NCBI GenBank assembly: GCA_019746355.1
Contig: JAIESC010000033.1
Location: 1 to 48,942 of the forward strand
DNA: 48,942 nucleotides
From: Xanthobacteraceae bacterium
Lineage (GTDB): Bacteria; Pseudomonadota; Alphaproteobacteria; Rhizobiales; Xanthobacteraceae
Direction: 5' to 3'
This document shows, piece by piece, positions 9,001 through 15,412 of the stretch (position 1 is the stretch's first letter; every line of letters starts with the position of its first letter). The position numbers were made by a program, and so were the translations under genes. Below the pieces are notes generated by a model. It was not told where the DNA came from, searched no databases, and worked only from the letters and a program-made list of their open reading frames with translations.

Positions 9001-9175
9001 GCGAGGGCGCGTTGAAGATCGCCGCCGCGGTCGGATTGCCCCACAGGATGCGGGTGGCGTCCGCGCTCCACAGCCACACCGGCACGCCGCTCGTGGCATA
9101 CAGCGCAAGCCGCGGGTCGCTCAGGAAGTGGAGCAGAGACTTTGACTCACTCACCACGCGCCTTGCCCCCGCCAT
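6044..9175 (-). CDS. PAS-domain sensor histidine kinase (PdhS-like)
   Basis: A 1043-residue predicted cytosolic kinase with no clear membrane segment. In order: a PAS-like N-terminus (about 15-110), a region to about 300 rich in Ala/Pro, a PAS-like segment (about 325-430), another Ala/Pro linker, two PAS domains (about 555-650 and 690-800), a HisKA domain with the phospho-acceptor in KISHEIRTPLNAMIGF, and a C-terminal HATPase with DTGAGMS and GGTGLGLPL. The kinase core (ERFGPIGNDRYRQYLKDIHA and following) is that of the DivJ/PleC/PdhS group, which controls DivK and the alphaproteobacterial cell cycle; Brucella PdhS has a similar length. The ATG at 9175 falls inside an interspersed repeat, so translation may really begin at GTG 9157 or 9154. 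Role in cell-cycle control is inferred from family. Confidence 0.85.
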   Translation of the reverse strand: MAGARRVVSESKSLLHFLSDPRLALYATSGVPVWLWSADATRILWGNPTAAAIFNAPSPAALSGHVIDPKGSAALQIARLAGTLPHGAAPRLERLRGFGGRFGGALLCNCARIMLADRTPAILVVATEAAGPKLSLGDQAKRLLADIDEAVAVFLPDGALLYATVAAQELLGRNTSLAALDAMPLAATAQAAGTASGAISGGTISLERIGMDTSALLLARLMRSEKPVAAEAAPVSPPAPDLETETPAAAPPSVVEPAVTAAPAQPEAPVAPAAPEIEKIVPPPPDPLSAGAHTTDAADTSAPAPEKPQAPPPVVVLRRASDRRPPLRFVWQIDADGRFTITSDEFIRLIGPRTAAALGRPWGEIAATLALDPDGHIARALASRDTWSGVTVSFPADDSAIRIEAELSGLPVFDRDRNLRGYRGFGVCRDVARIDELARRRAGPAASSFASTPPRVEPPVFREPVVREEPAAPAAPENVVPFPAAPVEPTPTLSPVERKAFSELASRLTARLRGSREAIQSEPPSAASAPPEPVAAPQPEPAVPAAAPRAEVPLNDQRPILDRLPVGVLVYRLDKLIYANRAFLDWTGYGALDALEEAGGLDALFVEPTEDEQSQNNGAKSLTIATNKGDQVPVKARLFTSPWNGESALVLMLTGAGAEVGAKNFEAALQQAKAEANELRAILDTAAGGVVLIDGNGQIISLNSSAEVLFGYESRELTGLPFASLLTRDSQNIALDILRRADSAAEPAARDVIGRRAGGDEFPVFMTLGALPDGNKRCAIFRDLTLWKKAEDELLAAKKEAERASLQKSDFLAKISHEIRTPLNAMIGFSEVMMQERFGPIGNDRYRQYLKDIHASGGHLISLLNDLLDLSKIEAGKLELNFSRIDLNELTQQCVSLMQPQANRERVIIRTSLPHDLPQVNADARSVRQIVLNLLSNSIKFTGAGGQVIISTALGDDRGDDRAVVLRVRDTGAGMSAKDLEAAMEPFRQLATSSRFGSGGTGLGLPLTKALAEANRARFKIRSAVRTGTLVEVAFPGTQLAAE

Positions 9176-9232
9176 AGCCCGTCGAAGACGGGCGTGACCG
9201 CCCTTGAAGATGGGCGTAAACGCCCCGGTGTC
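9172..9232. repeat. Interspersed palindromic repeat (CCCGTCGAAGACGGG class)
   Basis: Contains the hairpin CCCGTC-GAA-GACGGG followed by GGGCG/CGCCC arms. Its first 26 bases (9172-9197) are identical to 30074-30099, showing that it is a dispersed element. It covers the 5' end of the histidine kinase reading frame. Confidence 0.75.
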
Positions 9233-9453
9233 GCGTTACCGCATCACCAATTGTTTCTGAAATCGTCATAATCCCCGTGGCTTGCAAGGTCCACGCATGG
9301 CGGGCTTTGGCGCGTCCCTGATTGAGCCTAACCTTAATCGCGAGGCGGACGATCGGTTTTATGAAACCGTCACGGCTCTCATACGTTGCATTGTTAACAT
9401 TCGGGCTTTCGGAAGAAACGGGGCTTGGGGACGAAACAGGGAGGTGAAAAAAT

Positions 9454-9828
9454 ATGGCCGAACCGAACCTCGACAATCTGCTTCCTCCGGAGATGCGCGC
9501 CTTTGCCGAGCAGGGCGTCCAGAACGCGCAGAAGGCGTTCGATCAGTTCATGACCGCGACCCAGCGTGCGGTGTCCGCCTTCGAAGGCCAAGCCACGTCG
9601 GCGCAATCGAACGTCCGGGGCCTGCATCACAAGGTGCTGGACTTCTCCCAGCGCAATATCGCCGCCGCCTTCGACTTTGCGCAGCGGCTGCTGCACGCCA
9701 AGGACGGCGAGGAGGTGGTGCGGCTGCACGCCGAGTTCGTGAAGGCGCAGGTCCAGGCGCTGACCGAGCAGGCGCAGGAGCTCACCCAGCAGGCCGCAAG
9801 CGCGTCCAAGCCGCAAGGGAGCGCCTGA
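9454..9828 (+). CDS. Phasin family protein
   Basis: A 124-residue, almost wholly helical protein without a signal peptide. The pattern (QNAQKAFDQFMTATQRAV, then FAQRLLHAKDGEEVVRLHAEF) is that of the Phasin_2 family in Hyphomicrobiales: amphipathic helices and a Q/A-rich tail. Phasins coat polyhydroxyalkanoate granules in the cytoplasm and limit coalescence. A strong GGAGGTG lies 7 bases before the ATG. A second phasin gene follows 300 bp downstream with its own promoter. A degenerate half of a TGC-type PhaR site occurs at 9386-9393. Confidence 0.9.
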   Translation: MAEPNLDNLLPPEMRAFAEQGVQNAQKAFDQFMTATQRAVSAFEGQATSAQSNVRGLHHKVLDFSQRNIAAAFDFAQRLLHAKDGEEVVRLHAEFVKAQVQALTEQAQELTQQAASASKPQGSA

Positions 9829-9947
9829 GGGAACGTTCGAGGGAACGGTTGAGGCCACCGCTTGGTCGAGAGGCTTGGCCAAAAAAGCCAAGCCAACGGC
9901 GCATCGGCAATTGACCCGGCTTCTCAACCATTTGTGCGTCGCAATAT

Positions 9948-9968
9948 CTATGTTGCAATGCAACATAG
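9948..9968. promoter_or_regulatory. Perfect 21-bp palindrome, candidate PhaR operator
   Basis: Half-sites CTATGTTGCA and TGCAACATAG flank a central A. The core TGCAATGCAACA matches 11 of 12 positions of the PhaR consensus TGCRNYGCASMA as I recall it. It overlaps the -35 of the promoter proposed for the second phasin gene, a classic repressor position. PhaR (AniA) represses phasin genes until PHB binds it. Confidence 0.6.
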
Positions 9969-9981
9969 TATGCCCTATATA
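9953..9981 (+). promoter_or_regulatory. Candidate sigma-70 promoter of second phasin gene
   Basis: TTGCAA (9953-9958) and TATATA (9976-9981) are separated by 17 bases. The transcript would start near 9988, leaving a leader of about 140 bases before the phasin ATG. Confidence 0.5.
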
Positions 9982-10127
9982 GGGCTCGAGGATGATCGCG
10001 ATGGCCGGAAAATGGCCGCTGCGTTTTTCTGCTGAGGGGCGTCCCGGACGGAGCAAGGCGGCGGTCCGGGAGCCGGGCAATTCGATGCCGTCCGCCTGAT
10101 CTCATCACCAGCAGAGAAGGTTCCCCT

Positions 10128-10619
10128 ATGTCCGACGTCACCACCAGCAAGGCCAAAGCCAAGTCCGGCGATCTGCCGAAGTTCGAAATTCCGCGCTTCG
10201 AGATCCCGAAGTTCGAGATGCCGAAGATGGAAGTCCCGGCGGCGTTCCGCGAGTTCGCCGAGAAGAGCGTCAGCCAGTGCAAGGACGGCTGGGACAAGAT
10301 GAAGGCGGCCACCGAAGAGGCGACCGACGTCATCGAGGGCAGCTACGTCACCGCGACCAAGGGCTGCGCTGACTACGGCCTCAAGGTGATCGAGGCGGCG
10401 CGCGCCAACTCCAACGCGCAGTTCGACTATGCCAGCAGGCTGCTCGGCGTGAAGTCGCTGTCGGAGGTGGTCGAGCTGTCGACCGCGCATCTTCGCAGTC
10501 AGTTCGAGGCGCTGACCGCGCAGAGCAGGGAGCTCGCCACGCTCGCCCAGAAGGTCGCGACCGAGACCGCCGAGCCGCTGAAGGAAAGCTTCAGCAGCGC
10601 CTTCAAGAAGGCGGCGTAA
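10128..10619 (+). CDS. Phasin family protein with PKFEIP-repeat N-terminus
   Basis: A 163-residue phasin. Residues 18-38 carry four tandem hexapeptide-like units (PKFEIP, PRFEIP, PKFEMP, PKMEVP); the rest is the helical phasin domain (FAEKSVSQCKDGWDKMK onward) typical of the Bradyrhizobium PhaP group, ending in a Lys/Ala tail. It binds polyhydroxybutyrate granules in the cytoplasm. Regulation by PhaR is suggested by the palindrome at 9948-9968, and the gene ends at a strong intrinsic terminator 50 bases later. The repeat arm is variable among phasins and may mediate oligomer or surface contacts (inference). Confidence 0.92.
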   Translation: MSDVTTSKAKAKSGDLPKFEIPRFEIPKFEMPKMEVPAAFREFAEKSVSQCKDGWDKMKAATEEATDVIEGSYVTATKGCADYGLKVIEAARANSNAQFDYASRLLGVKSLSEVVELSTAHLRSQFEALTAQSRELATLAQKVATETAEPLKESFSSAFKKAA

Positions 10620-10671
10620 GTAAGCGTCGCGGTCGTTCGCGTATCCCTTCGCAAGACATCCCCTGCGATCG

Positions 10672-10699
10672 AGCCCGGGCCAGTGGCCCGGGCTTTTTT
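10672..10699 (+). terminator. Rho-independent terminator after phasin gene
   Basis: Stem AGCCCGGGC/GCCCGGGCT (extendable to 11 bp) followed immediately by six T residues, 52 bases after the phasin stop. Confidence 0.9.
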
Positions 10700-10850
10700 C
10701 GCAAGCCTCTTTCGCAAGCCTTGGAAAACCGCCGGTTTCCCGGCCTTGAACCGGCAAGCCCGCTGGCGCGACCAATTGGTGTCTGCAATCAGTGCGTTGG
10801 CTTGCAAAGAGGAGCCATTGCTCCTAGTTTCCGGCCCGCTCACGGGACGC

Positions 10851-10927
10851 GCAGGAGTAGCTCAGTTGGTTAGAGCGCTGGTCTGTGGAACCAGAGGTCG
10901 GTGGTTCAAGTCCACCCTCCTGTACCA
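10851..10927 (+). tRNA. tRNA-His (anticodon GTG), CCA encoded
   Basis: Full cloverleaf of 77 bases: acceptor GCAGGAG/CTCCTGT, D-arm GCTC/GAGC, anticodon stem CTGGT/ACCAG with loop CTGTGGA (anticodon GTG at 34-36), five-base variable region, T-stem GGTGG/CCACC with TTCAAGT loop, discriminator A, encoded CCA. The base before G1 is C and pair 1:72 is G:U. There is no encoded G-1 and the discriminator is A, matching the known loss of the universal tRNA-His G-1 in one clade of Alphaproteobacteria. Confidence 0.97.
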
Positions 10928-11013
10928 ACCCCACCTTGTTGGCTGAGCCGATGGGCAGGCCAATGTTCGTGGCAGCGCGCTGTCTGGCCGTTTTGCGGCA
11001 CGGGTATCCGGGC

Positions 11014-12246
11014 CTATTGCAGGTTTTCGGGGCTGAAGCCGGCGGTCTTCTTGTATCGATCTGACATCGCTCGTAGCTCATCCTGGGAGATGTACCGGTC
11101 CAGATCGTCAATCGGCTGATCGCCGGTCAGTTCTTCGACCTTGATGTTGATGAAGTCTGGGGGAGTGCTGCGGTTGGTGCGCACGATGGCCGCAGCCTTC
11201 TCAACTCGTTCATGCTCATATGCGCGAAACGCGCTTTGCCAGTCGGTGCCATGCTGAGCCAACGCGTCGGAAAGCACGCGGCTGTCAATGAGACCCTGCG
11301 CCGAGCCGTTGGAGCCTCTTGGATACATGGGATGGGCGGCGTCGCCGGCCAGCACAACGCGTCCGAATGTCCATGTCCGGATCGGGTCTTTGTCGACCAT
11401 CGGATACTCAAAAACGACGTCGGAGCTGCGGATCATTGCTGGAATATCAAGCCAGCTAAATTGCCAGGACTGATAGCGGGAAATGAAGTCGGAAATGTTG
11501 CCGGGCTTGTTCCAGTCGTTGCGTGCAGTGCCCTTGTCAAGGATCTCCGTGGTCCAGTTGATCAGTTGATTTCCCTGCCCATCAACATCCTCGACGATTG
11601 GATAGATCACGATCTTCGCCGAGTTGATGGAGCCGACTCGAACATATGACTTGCCGCTCAAGAACGGCTTGTGTCGTGTGACGCCCCGCCAGGTATTGAT
11701 GCCCGTGAAGATCACGGATTCGGTCGGAAAAAGCTGCTGGCGTATCGACGAGTTGACGCCGTCACAGGCGATCACCAGGTCGGCTTTGACGGCATCCAGG
11801 TCGTCTCCCGATGACGTCTCCAGCATTCGCAGCGACACGTTGTCGGAGTTCTGCGAGAATCCGACGCACTTGTGATTGGTGCGAAGCTTCTCCGCGCCCA
11901 GGCGTTCTTGCGCGGCTTGCCAGAGGATCTTGTGCAGCCTGCCCCGGTGCATGCCGATCTCCGGATATCGGTAGCCGGCGGAGTAGCCACGTGGTTCTCG
12001 GTAAATCAGCTGTCCAAACCGGTTGAAGAAGCAGCTTTCCTGGTTGGCAATCCCCTGTTGCTCGAGCTGCTCCTTGAGCCCCAATGCCGCGAGCTCACGC
12101 ATGGCATGTGGCAGCAAAGTTATGCCCACGCCGAGCTCCTTAACCTCCGGCGCGGCCTCATAGACCGTGGATTTGAGCCCTCGCTTGTGCAGATTCAGGG
12201 CCAGGCTCAGCCCGACGATGCCGCCGCCTACGATCGCAATGTCCAT
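11014..12246 (-). CDS. FAD-dependent monooxygenase
   Basis: A 410-residue flavoprotein hydroxylase. The N-terminal Rossmann motif is GGGIVG (residues 7-12) with the acidic end at YEAA (about 30), and the second FAD motif is GDAAHPMYP followed by RGSNGSAQGLID, as in single-component aromatic hydroxylases (PhzS/salicylate hydroxylase-like group). It should use NAD(P)H and oxygen to hydroxylate a small aromatic or heterocyclic acid; the substrate is unknown. The start ATG at 12246 gives the canonical MDIAIVGGG N-terminus; longer readings have no family resemblance. It is divergent from a MarR regulator 72 bp away. Base composition is visibly lower in GC (about 55 %) than the window average, suggesting transfer. 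Confidence 0.88.
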   Translation of the reverse strand: MDIAIVGGGIVGLSLALNLHKRGLKSTVYEAAPEVKELGVGITLLPHAMRELAALGLKEQLEQQGIANQESCFFNRFGQLIYREPRGYSAGYRYPEIGMHRGRLHKILWQAAQERLGAEKLRTNHKCVGFSQNSDNVSLRMLETSSGDDLDAVKADLVIACDGVNSSIRQQLFPTESVIFTGINTWRGVTRHKPFLSGKSYVRVGSINSAKIVIYPIVEDVDGQGNQLINWTTEILDKGTARNDWNKPGNISDFISRYQSWQFSWLDIPAMIRSSDVVFEYPMVDKDPIRTWTFGRVVLAGDAAHPMYPRGSNGSAQGLIDSRVLSDALAQHGTDWQSAFRAYEHERVEKAAAIVRTNRSTPPDFINIKVEELTGDQPIDDLDRYISQDELRAMSDRYKKTAGFSPENLQ

Positions 12247-12267
12247 GATCACGGCTTTCTTGTTTCG

Positions 12268-12279
12268 ACTCGCGCGAGT
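12268..12279. promoter_or_regulatory. Palindrome in the divergent monooxygenase/MarR promoter region
   Basis: ACTCGCGCGAGT is a perfect 12-bp palindrome placed in the 72-bp gap between the two divergent genes. It is a candidate MarR-dimer operator; chance occurrence in GC-rich DNA is possible. Confidence 0.35.
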
Positions 12280-12318
12280 GCGTATGGATTTGAGATTGCG
12301 GCCACCAAGAGTCCTTGT

Positions 12319-12876
12319 ATGAGCCTGAAAAAACCGCGCGCCTCGCTGCCGCAGCCGGCTGCAAAATTGGAAATGCTGTACAACCGGCCTGGTTTCATGC
12401 TTCGCCGCGCATACCAGATTGCAACGTCGCTGTTTGATGACGAAGTCAGTTCGATTGGCGGGACGACCACGCAATACGGCGTTCTTTGGGTCTTGAGCTG
12501 CCGGGCAAACGTCGACCAGATTGGGTTGTCGAAGCTGATGGGGCTCGACCGATCCACTGCCGCGCTTGTCGTCAGCAATCTCGAAAAGGGCGGCCTTATC
12601 GTTCGGCGCGCCGACGCCGTCGATCGGCGTCGCAAGATGCTGGAGCTCACGGACAGGGGGCGGGACCGGCTTGCCAGCCTGGCAGCGCCGGCGCGGCGGG
12701 TCCAACAGCGGGTGCTGTCAGCCTTCTCCCCGGACGAGGCAAAGATGTTTCTGACGCTGTTGCACAAGTTTGTCACCACGTTCAATGAGCGCATTCGGAC
12801 GCCGATAATCCTCGACGGGCAGCACGCGAAAGCAAACAAGCGCAGGAAAAAAGCCGAGCCTCGCCCGGGGCGATAA
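12319..12876 (+). CDS. MarR family transcriptional regulator
   Basis: A 185-residue winged-helix protein. After a short N-terminal arm (YNRPGFMLRRAYQIATSLF), the recognition region is VDQIGLSKLMGLDRSTAALVVSN and the wing is IVRRADAVDRRRKMLELT, the standard MarR layout with the conserved D-R-R of the wing. The C-terminus is very basic (KANKRRKKAEPRPGR). Placed divergently from the monooxygenase gene, it probably represses that gene and its own until an aromatic ligand binds. The ATG at 12319 opens the reading that starts MSLKKPRAS; upstream codons lie in the promoter region. Confidence 0.88.
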   Translation: MSLKKPRASLPQPAAKLEMLYNRPGFMLRRAYQIATSLFDDEVSSIGGTTTQYGVLWVLSCRANVDQIGLSKLMGLDRSTAALVVSNLEKGGLIVRRADAVDRRRKMLELTDRGRDRLASLAAPARRVQQRVLSAFSPDEAKMFLTLLHKFVTTFNERIRTPIILDGQHAKANKRRKKAEPRPGR

Positions 12877-13019
12877 GATCCGTTTCTTCGCTGGGAAAAC
12901 CGGCAGCCGCTGCTGAATGCGTGGCCAAAATCGCCTCTTGCAAAAATCGTCAGATGTCTGTCTAATTCGCAGACCTTGGAGTTGTCAACATTGCGCGGTT
13001 TTCGGCGCGAGGCAGGCTG

Positions 13020-14012
13020 ATGAACAGGACAAATACAATCGCGGCGATTGCGCTTCTGCTTTTGGGATGCATCGGCGCGCCGCTCGCTGGGGGCGCTGCT
13101 TTGGCCCAAGAGTCATATCCGAGCAGGCTCATCAAGATCATCGTGCCGTATGACCCCGGCACCGGGCCCGACATTCTGGCGCGGACGCTTGGACAAAAGC
13201 TCGGCGAGAAGTGGAACGTCCCTTTGATCGTCGAGAACCGGCCGGGCGCCAGCACGAACATCGGGACTGAGGTGGCGGCGAAATCGCCGGCAGACGGCTA
13301 CACGATGCTGATTACCGCGAACACGTTCGTCCTGAACCAGAGCCTGTTCAAGATCCTTCGATACGATCCCGTCAAGGACTTTGCGCCTGTGCTGCCGCTT
13401 GCCCTCGGCCGCCTGGCGCTGGTCACGCATCCGTCGTTGAAGGTGACCTCGGCCAGCGAGCTTGTCAGCCTCGCCAAAGCGAGCCCGGGCAAGATCAACT
13501 ATGCGTCGCCCGGCAACGGCACGCCCCACCATCTGGCGATGGAGCTCTTCAAGCAGACGACCGGTGTCGATCTGATGCACATTCCCTACCGCACGACCGC
13601 TGGCGCTGTTCAGGATCTGCTTGGCGGCCGGATCAGCGTCATGTTCCTGCCCATTCATGTGGCGTTGCCGCAGATCGAGGCGAAAAGTCTCAACGTGCTC
13701 GCAGCCGGCGGCACCAAACGTGCCGCCGCAACGCCGCAGGTGCCCTCGCTTGCCGAAGTCGTCGGCGTTGCCGACATCGACGTCGACATCTGGTACGGCC
13801 TGTATGCCCCTGCCGGCACACCGCCGGCCATCGTCACGAGGCTCAACGGCGAGGTGAACGCCCTGCTGAACGCGCCCGACGTCAAGGAGGCGCTCGCCAG
13901 ACAGGGGCTCTCGCCCACCGGAGGAACCCCGGAGGACCTCGCCGTGGTGACGAAGACCGACCTCGACCGCTGGGCGAAGGTGGTCCGGGCAGCGAAGATC
14001 CAGGCGGATTGA
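13020..14012 (+). CDS. Bug/TctC family tripartite tricarboxylate receptor
   Basis: A 330-residue periplasmic binding protein with a signal peptide (MNRTNTIAAIALLLLGCIGA, cleaved after ALA). The mature start SYPSRLIKIIVPYDPGTGPD and the ENRPGAST and YASPGNGTPHH stretches are standard Bug-family markers of the two ligand-binding loops. Bug proteins serve TctAB-type transporters or act as sensors; no TctA or TctB gene is in the window. The gene lies 143 bp after the MarR gene and 123 bp before an alpha/beta hydrolase gene in the same direction, suggesting a small catabolic cluster with the monooxygenase. Ligand unknown. Confidence 0.92.
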   Translation: MNRTNTIAAIALLLLGCIGAPLAGGAALAQESYPSRLIKIIVPYDPGTGPDILARTLGQKLGEKWNVPLIVENRPGASTNIGTEVAAKSPADGYTMLITANTFVLNQSLFKILRYDPVKDFAPVLPLALGRLALVTHPSLKVTSASELVSLAKASPGKINYASPGNGTPHHLAMELFKQTTGVDLMHIPYRTTAGAVQDLLGGRISVMFLPIHVALPQIEAKSLNVLAAGGTKRAAATPQVPSLAEVVGVADIDVDIWYGLYAPAGTPPAIVTRLNGEVNALLNAPDVKEALARQGLSPTGGTPEDLAVVTKTDLDRWAKVVRAAKIQAD

Positions 14013-14135
14013 CGCGAATGCGCTGCCGGTCCCGTCGGGCCGTATCACGTCGCGCATTCTGCCGGTGGCAGATGCCGTGCACCGCTTGAGCACTCGCACA
14101 TCTGATCGGACCGAACATTTTTCCGAAGGAAGCTC

Positions 14136-14963
14136 ATGGACATCCACCCCATCACCACGACCGACGGCGTTCTGCTGCATCTGGCGTATTTTCCGCCCGC
14201 TCTCGCCGATCGCCCGGTCCTGCTGTGCACCCATGGCGTGGGAAACACCTTCTATACGACGCCGCTGTGGATGGTCGCCCGACAGCTTGCCGGCGAGGGC
14301 TACGGCGTCGCCGTTCTCAACAATCGCGGTCACGAATGGGTGACCATGAACATGCTCGATTCCCGTTGGACCGGCGCGGCCTATGAGCGCATCGAGGACG
14401 GCGTCCTCGACTTCACCGCGGCGCTGGCATGGCTCGAACGCCAAGGTCATCGGACCGTCGTGCTCGTCGGACACAGCCTCGGAGGCCTCAAGGCGGCCTA
14501 TATGCAGGCATTCCATCCTTCGCCGGCGGTTGTCGCGCTCGCCATGTGCTCCTCGCCGCGCCTGCCCGACGAGAAAGTCTGGGACTGGAGCGCGCACGAG
14601 GCCATCCTGCGGACCGCGACCGATCTGGTCTCCTCCGGGCGCGGCGACGAGCTCATGCAGGTCGCCATGCCGACCAACACGCCGGCCATCCGCGGCCTCA
14701 TGTCTGCGGGCACCTATGTGAACAAGTACGGCCCCGGCGCCGCCACGACTGCGCTGCGCTACGCCGAGCGCATCAAGGTGCCGACATTCCTGCTTGCGGG
14801 AAGCGAGGAGAAGCCCCAGCGTTCATTCGCTCGCGACCTCGAGCCCGCCCTGATCAATGCCGGCTCGGTGACCAGGCGTGAGATCGACGGCGCCGACCAC
14901 ATGTACACCGACCGGCATGCTGCCGTCGCGCACGCCCTCGGTGCGTGGCTCGGCGGTCTCTAA
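14136..14963 (+). CDS. Alpha/beta hydrolase
   Basis: A 275-residue cytoplasmic hydrolase. It has the oxyanion strand CTHGVGN (31-37), the N-N-R-G-H loop, the nucleophile elbow VGHSLGG with Ser114, and the catalytic histidine in DGADHMYTD near residue 260, so the triad looks complete. The start MDIHPITTTDGVLLHLAYF is typical of this group. Its place after the Bug receptor and monooxygenase suggests hydrolysis of an ester or ring-fission product in the same pathway; that is inferred. Confidence 0.85.
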   Translation: MDIHPITTTDGVLLHLAYFPPALADRPVLLCTHGVGNTFYTTPLWMVARQLAGEGYGVAVLNNRGHEWVTMNMLDSRWTGAAYERIEDGVLDFTAALAWLERQGHRTVVLVGHSLGGLKAAYMQAFHPSPAVVALAMCSSPRLPDEKVWDWSAHEAILRTATDLVSSGRGDELMQVAMPTNTPAIRGLMSAGTYVNKYGPGAATTALRYAERIKVPTFLLAGSEEKPQRSFARDLEPALINAGSVTRREIDGADHMYTDRHAAVAHALGAWLGGL

Positions 14964-15370
14964 GCTTCAAACGCGGTCGGCCGGGCAAGCAATCGGATTG
15001 CACGGCGCGAGCAATTGCGGCGAAGCCTCGCTTGTGAGCGGCGCGGCCGTCGCGTGCCAAGCGGGCATTCCGTTTCGGCTGCCTGTCGCGGCGACGGTCC
15101 GTCATGATTTGTTGGACTTCCTTGCCTGCGATCGAAATTCACTGCTGACGGTTGCGGGAACCGGGCTGCAAGGCGCTGCAAACCCGAGGCTTTTTCTACT
15201 TTTTCAGCAGGGATTTTCCAGTCCGCCGCGTGCTGTGACCGGCCGCGGTTCGCGGGCCTCCGTCACGCCCTTGTCGTTGCTGCACCTGCGAAGGGCGCGA
15301 ATGCCGCAGCTCGGCATGCGCCCGGGGCGAGACTCGCGGCCGGTTTTGGTGTAGAAGTGTCGCCCTGCGT
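14964..15370. other. Gene-free stretch before the IclR regulator
   Basis: About 430 bases without a convincing reading frame on either strand. Short reading frames here lack ribosome binding sites and family resemblance. I see no tRNA, terminator with U-tract, or long inverted repeat; only the IclR control sites at its right edge. Confidence 0.5.
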
Positions 15371-15407
15371 GTTTCATTATTCGAAACAGAGTTTCATATG
15401 TTGGAAC
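15371..15407. promoter_or_regulatory. Tandem IclR-type operator pair
   Basis: Two 17-bp units, GTTTCATTATTCGAAAC (15371-15387) and GTTTCATATGTTGGAAC (15391-15407), lie exactly 20 bp apart, two helical turns. Each is an inverted repeat GTTTC-N7-G(A/G)AAC. The arrangement at the start of an IclR-family gene suggests autoregulation by a tetramer. Confidence 0.6.
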
Positions 15408-15412
15408 GAGCG

